Made by a program: the position numbers and the translations under genes | Notes under the pieces: model-generated | What the model was told of the DNA's origin: nothing | The model's database searches: none | The model's input: only the letters and a program-made list of their open reading frames with translations | In this document: one piece after another, positions 7,223 through 9,825 of the stretch | Position numbering within the stretch: the stretch's first letter is position 1 | How the letters are laid out: each line of letters begins with the position of its first letter | From: Burkholderiaceae bacterium | GTDB lineage: Bacteria > Pseudomonadota > Gammaproteobacteria > Burkholderiales > Burkholderiaceae | DNA: 9,825 bases | Direction: 5' to 3' | Assembly (NCBI GenBank): GCA_017998575.1 | Contig: JAGOCV010000140.1 | Coordinates: forward strand, 1-9,825

Positions 7223-8260
7223 TCAGTCTCTGGACTTGCGCAATGCGCCCCAGCCGGCGATCCCGGTGAAACTGATCACGACCGCCACCACGATCCAGAA
7301 GCCGTGCGGGTTGTCGCCCCAAGGCACGCCGCCCACGTTCATGCCGAACAGGCCGGCCAGGATATTGATGGGCAGCGCCAGCACCGTCACCACGGTCAGC
7401 ACGAACAGGCTGCGGTTGTTGTCCTCGTTGACGCTGGCGGCGATCTCTTCCTGCAGCAGCTTGATGCGCTCCTGCAGCGCAGCCATGTCGCGCAGCGCCA
7501 CGGAAAATTCCTCGGTGGACTGGCGCAGGTCCTCGACGTCAGCCTCGGCCATCCACTCGTCCGGATGCTGCAGCAGGCGGAACAGCGCGGCCGGCTCGGG
7601 CGCCAGCAGGCGCTGCAGGCGCACCAGCAGCCGGCGCAGCGCGCCCAGGCTGGCGCGCTTGTGGCGGCGCTGGCCGGCCAGCAGATCGTCCTCGATGTCG
7701 TCCACGCGCGCGGTCACGCCGCGCACGATATCCACCAGCACGTCGGCCTGCGCGCGCAGGAGGCGCTCCAGCAACTCGACGCCCGAGCGCAGCGCGAGGC
7801 CGCCCTGCACCTGCAGGCGCAGCCGGTCGATGGACCGCAGCGGCCTGCGCCGCGCCGTCACCACCAGCCGCGGCGTCACACCCACGCACAGGGTGGCGAT
7901 GTCGGTGGCTTCGAAGCCGAAGTCGAACTGCGCATCGTTGATCACGGCCACCAGCGCGTCGTCGGCGCGTTCGATGCGGGTGGAAGGCGCGGCCGTGGTC
8001 AGCGCCTCGTGGAACTCCTCGGGCAAGCCGGCATGGCGCTGCAGCCAGCGCGGCGCGGCGGCATGGGCCAGGTTGAAGTGCAGCCACAGGAAGGCCGCCT
8101 CAGGTGGGTGCCGCGCGCCATCCGCGAGCCAGGCCTGCGCGGCGTCCGCGTCGATCTCGCGCGGCGCCTGGTCGGCCGCGAACACGAAGCCGCAGATCAG
8201 CCCCGACTCGCCGCCGCCGTAGTTACTGCGCGTGAGGCTGTCCAGCGACTGGATCGCCAT
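7223..8260 (-). CDS. CorA-family divalent metal ion transporter, ZntB-like
   Basis: A 345-aa inner-membrane protein of the CorA/ZntB (MIT) family. A large acidic and Arg-rich cytoplasmic domain with long predicted helices (about residues 150-280, coiled-coil-like) leads into two C-terminal transmembrane helices. The first ends in the pore signature GMNVGG, followed by a short loop and the second helix (about 315-337) with a basic tail. The long cytoplasmic part and loop VPWGDNPHGF resemble ZntB, which moves Zn2+, more than the Mg2+ channel CorA, but ion specificity cannot be read from the sequence. Two ATGs are possible: 8269 has a G-run directly against it, while 8260 has the same G-run at Shine-Dalgarno spacing, so 8260 is preferred. 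It lies 34 bases downstream of ppk2 on the same strand, so they are probably co-transcribed. Confidence 0.9.
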   Translation of the reverse strand: MAIQSLDSLTRSNYGGGESGLICGFVFAADQAPREIDADAAQAWLADGARHPPEAAFLWLHFNLAHAAAPRWLQRHAGLPEEFHEALTTAAPSTRIERADDALVAVINDAQFDFGFEATDIATLCVGVTPRLVVTARRRPLRSIDRLRLQVQGGLALRSGVELLERLLRAQADVLVDIVRGVTARVDDIEDDLLAGQRRHKRASLGALRRLLVRLQRLLAPEPAALFRLLQHPDEWMAEADVEDLRQSTEEFSVALRDMAALQERIKLLQEEIAASVNEDNNRSLFVLTVVTVLALPINILAGLFGMNVGGVPWGDNPHGFWIVVAVVISFTGIAGWGALRKSRD

Positions 8261-8294
8261 GGCTGTCATCCCCCACCGCTGTCCGCGCGGCGCG

Positions 8295-9221
8295 TCAGTA
8301 GCGCTCGGGCACGATCAGCGCGGCCGGCACCGGATGGCGGATGTAGTCGGCGTTGCGCACCCGCGCGGGCAGCACGACGGCGTCGCGTGGCACTTCGCCA
8401 TAGGGCAACTGCTCCAGCAGGTGGGCGATGCAGTTCAGGCGCGCCTTCTTCTTGTCCACTGCCTGCACCACCCACCACGGCGCCTCGGCGATGTGGGTGC
8501 GCTCCAGCATGGTTTCCTTGGCGCGGGTGTAGTCCTCCCAGCGCACGCGCGACTGCAGGTCCATCGGGCTGAGCTTCCACTGCTTGAGCGGATCGTGGAT
8601 GCGGCCGAGGAAGCGCAGATGCTGCTCCTCGTCGGTGATGGAGAACCAGTACTTGATGACCTTGATGCCCGAACGCACCAGCATGCGCTCGAATTCGGGC
8701 ACGCTGCGGAAGAACTCCTCGTACTCCTCGTCGGTGCAGAAACCCATGACGTGCTCGACGCCGGCGCGGTTGTACCAGCTGCGGTCGAACAGCACCATCT
8801 CGCCGGCGGCCGGCAGGTGCGACACGTAGCGCTGGAAGTACCACTGCGTGCGCTCGCGGTCGTTAGGCGCGGGCAGGGCCACGACGCGCGCCACGCGCGG
8901 ATTCAGGCGCTGGGTGATGCGCTTGATGACGCCGCCCTTGCCGGCCGCGTCACGGCCTTCGAAGATGACGACCACTTTCTGCTTCGTGTGCGCGATCCAG
9001 TCCTGCAGCTTGACCAGCTCGGTCTGCAGGCGGAACAGCTCGCGGAAGTAGTTCCGGCGCGCCTCGCGATCGGTGTCGGCCGGCGCCTCGCCCTGCTGCC
9101 GGGCCACGGCATCGACGATGCGGTCCTCGAATTCCATCTCGAGTTCCTCGTCGTAGCCATCCAGGATGTCCTGGTAGATGCGGGCGAGGGTTTCGGAATC
9201 GGCGGGCAGGCGTTCGGACAT
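8295..9221 (-). CDS. ppk2: Polyphosphate kinase 2 (PPK2)
   Basis: A 308-aa cytoplasmic kinase that transfers phosphate between inorganic polyphosphate and nucleoside diphosphates (polyP + ADP/GDP to ATP/GTP, reversible). The P-loop is GRDAAGKGG (89-97) and the Walker B region FDRSWYNRAG (145-154), both diagnostic of PPK2. Further family blocks are WYFQRY (127-132), HLRFLGRIHDPLKQWKLSPMD (201-221) and the WEDYTRAKETML lid helix (228-239). A single domain of this length fits the class I PPK2 enzymes. The ATG at 9221 gives the normal N-terminus (acidic helix before YFRELFRLQTELVKLQ); longer starts would enter the regulatory region. No Shine-Dalgarno is visible, and a stable hairpin lies where one would be. 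Three Pho-box half-sites upstream suggest induction by phosphate starvation. The metal transporter gene follows. Confidence 0.95.
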   Translation of the reverse strand: MSERLPADSETLARIYQDILDGYDEELEMEFEDRIVDAVARQQGEAPADTDREARRNYFRELFRLQTELVKLQDWIAHTKQKVVVIFEGRDAAGKGGVIKRITQRLNPRVARVVALPAPNDRERTQWYFQRYVSHLPAAGEMVLFDRSWYNRAGVEHVMGFCTDEEYEEFFRSVPEFERMLVRSGIKVIKYWFSITDEEQHLRFLGRIHDPLKQWKLSPMDLQSRVRWEDYTRAKETMLERTHIAEAPWWVVQAVDKKKARLNCIAHLLEQLPYGEVPRDAVVLPARVRNADYIRHPVPAALIVPERY

Positions 9222-9229
9222 GGCGTCGT

Positions 9230-9248
9230 GCGGGCGCCAGGCGCCCGC
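9230..9248 (-). promoter_or_regulatory. Hairpin in the ppk2 5' leader
   Basis: GCGGGCGC (9230-9237) and GCGCCCGC (9241-9248) are perfect inverted repeats with a 3-base loop, an 8-bp all-G/C stem in the ppk2 transcript. It ends 8 bases before the ATG, covering the place where a Shine-Dalgarno would lie. No U-tract follows, so it is not a terminator. It may limit translation or protect the mRNA end. Confidence 0.5.
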
Positions 9249-9283
9249 GTTGGAATGGGGACACGACACGATGCCAGCGCCCG

Positions 9284-9312
9284 GCGACAGTTTGGTGACA
9301 GCGATGCGACAG
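9284..9312 (-). promoter_or_regulatory. Three tandem Pho-box half-sites upstream of ppk2
   Basis: On the minus strand, in order toward ppk2: CTGTCGC (9312-9306), CTGTCAC (9301-9295), CTGTCGC (9290-9284), each separated by 4 bases, an exact 11-bp period. The PhoB box is two CTGTCAT-like 7-mers with a 4-base spacer, so this is a box plus a third half-site, each matching at 5-6 of 7 positions. A weak extended -10 (TGGCATCGT) follows 10 bases after the last repeat, the spacing expected for PhoB-activated promoters lacking a -35. Confidence 0.75.
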
Positions 9313-9319
9313 AGAACAT

Positions 9320-9337
9320 CTGTCACGGTTGGGTCAC
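9320..9337 (+). promoter_or_regulatory. Possible weaker Pho box facing crcB
   Basis: CTGTCAC (9320-9326) and GGGTCAC (9331-9337) stand 11 bp apart on the plus strand, the second matching at 5 of 7 positions. It lies between the ppk2 Pho sites and the crcB -10, but 25 bases upstream of that -10, which is longer than the usual Pho-box spacing. Possibly only a degenerate copy or chance. Confidence 0.3.
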
Positions 9338-9362
9338 ACACCCGCCTGGCCGGAGCGGCTGC

Positions 9363-9368
9363 GACAAT
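9363..9368 (+). promoter_or_regulatory. Predicted extended -10 element of crcB (leaderless)
   Basis: GACAAT preceded by TGC (extended -10) ends 7 bases before the crcB ATG at 9376, so the expected start site falls on or next to the start codon. No Shine-Dalgarno is visible (a C-run precedes the ATG). No -35 is recognisable. Confidence 0.5.
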
Positions 9369-9375
9369 CGCCCCC

Positions 9376-9825
9376 ATGCTCCCCGTCATCGCCATATCCA
9401 TCGGCGCCAGCCTCGGCGCGCTCTCGCGCTGGGGCCTGGGTCTGTGGCTCAGCCAGCCGGCCAGCCTCATCCCCTGGGGCACGCTGGCGGCCAACCTGAT
9501 CGGCGGCTACCTGGTGGGGGTCGCAGTGGGCGCCTTGCAGCTGATGCCACAGCTCGATCCGGTCTGGCGCCTCGCGCTGGTCACGGGCTTTCTCGGTGGA
9601 CTGACCACCTTCTCCAGTTTTTCGGCCGAAGTGGTGGGCCTGCTGATGCAGGGCCGGCTGGGCCTGGCCCTGGGGACGGCGACGCTGCATCTGGCGGGCT
9701 CGCTGGTGCTCACCTGGTTCGTGGCGCAGGGCATCGCCAGCAAACCGTTTGACCGCGCACTCGAATTCAACCTGCAGGCGCTCACCCAGTTCGTGGTGCG
9801 CGAAGACGACCAGATCACCTTCAAG
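9376..9825 (+). CDS. crcB: Fluoride exporter CrcB (Fluc), running off the window end
   Basis: A small inner-membrane fluoride channel that acts as a dual-topology dimer and lowers cytoplasmic fluoride. Four transmembrane helices are visible: about 2-26, 35-56, 66-90 and 95-119. Family signatures are GASLGALSRW (10-19), the pore asparagine in AANLIGGYLVG (38-48) and GFLGGLTTFSSFSAE (71-85), which holds the TTFSSF sodium and fluoride-path motif. CrcB normally ends just after helix 4 at about 120-130 residues; here the frame stays open for at least 31 more codons (IASKPFDRALEFNLQ and onward) without a stop, so the 3' end lies beyond the window. The ATG at 9376 is the only sensible start. It is divergent from ppk2, with a 154-base gap that carries the Pho-box repeats. 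I see no fluoride riboswitch fold upstream. Confidence 0.92.
   Translation, partial: MLPVIAISIGASLGALSRWGLGLWLSQPASLIPWGTLAANLIGGYLVGVAVGALQLMPQLDPVWRLALVTGFLGGLTTFSSFSAEVVGLLMQGRLGLALGTATLHLAGSLVLTWFVAQGIASKPFDRALEFNLQALTQFVVREDDQITFK

Larger units (their letters stand above)
9222..9375. promoter_or_regulatory. Divergent ppk2/crcB control region
   Basis: A 154-base region between the two start codons holding the ppk2 leader hairpin, three minus-strand Pho half-sites, a possible plus-strand Pho box and the crcB -10 element. It is the longest gap between divergent genes in the window and is AT-enriched only around the repeats. Confidence 0.6.

Noticed and set aside
7304..8572. A 422-codon open frame on the plus strand
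   Set aside because: Antisense shadow of the transporter gene running into ppk2; low-complexity Arg/Gln/His-rich translation.
9222..9375. Fluoride riboswitch upstream of crcB
   Set aside because: The conserved fluoride riboswitch core was not recognisable, and the -10 element so close to the ATG leaves no room for an untranslated aptamer from that promoter.
8232..9752. A 506-codon open frame on the plus strand
   Set aside because: It covers the antisense of ppk2 and then crosses crcB in another frame. Both underlying genes are certain and the translated product has no family features.

Overview
This is a GC-rich, densely coded window with short intergenic gaps. Gene content and protein style (apaH next to an RhlE-type helicase, KPN_02809-type zinc peptidase, UreD, ZntB-like CorA, PPK2, CrcB) suggest a betaproteobacterium of the order Burkholderiales, most likely Comamonadaceae. 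That placement rests on recognition of protein style, not on a marker gene. There are no rRNAs, tRNAs, insertion sequences, integrases or CRISPR arrays, so it reads as chromosomal core with a small accessory patch in the middle.

Layout. The 3' end of apaH (+, 1-227) converges on an RhlE-like DEAD-box RNA helicase (-, 238-1689). Next comes a membrane-anchored neutral zinc metallopeptidase (-, 1757-2629), divergent from pyroglutamyl-peptidase I (pcp, +, 2656-3306). From 3322 to 6281 everything is on the minus strand. Read in transcript order this stretch holds dcd (dCTP deaminase, 6281-5715), a two-helix membrane protein with what looks like a prokaryotic STING domain (5707-4787), an 89-aa single-span membrane protein (4656-4387), a strong intrinsic terminator (4281-4316), and two unrecognised small genes (4132-3809 and 3780-3322). 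Divergent from dcd is ureD (+, 6344-7195) with no urease genes after it. It converges on a ZntB/CorA-like transporter (-, 7223-8260), which lies downstream of polyphosphate kinase 2 (-, 8295-9221). The window ends inside crcB (+, 9376 onward).

The most interesting object is the STING-like gene. Its soluble part has the order of conserved segments seen in STING cyclic-dinucleotide receptors, including an FDFPST segment that fits the bacterial ligand-binding aspartate and threonine. It sits behind two transmembrane helices, starts 7 bases after the dcd stop codon, and has no CD-NTase (cyclic-dinucleotide synthase) in the visible neighbourhood. If the assignment holds, it is a membrane STING outside the usual CBASS (cyclic-oligonucleotide-based anti-phage signalling) pairing. 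It could be wired to a chromosomal cyclic dinucleotide such as c-di-GMP and co-expressed with a dCTP-consuming enzyme.

Two regulatory patterns also stand out. The ppk2 upstream region carries three tandem Pho-box half-sites at an exact 11-bp period, tying polyphosphate metabolism to phosphate starvation. Four genes (rhlE, pcp, ureD, crcB) have a -10-like hexamer only 6-9 bases before their ATG and no Shine-Dalgarno, which suggests leaderless mRNAs.
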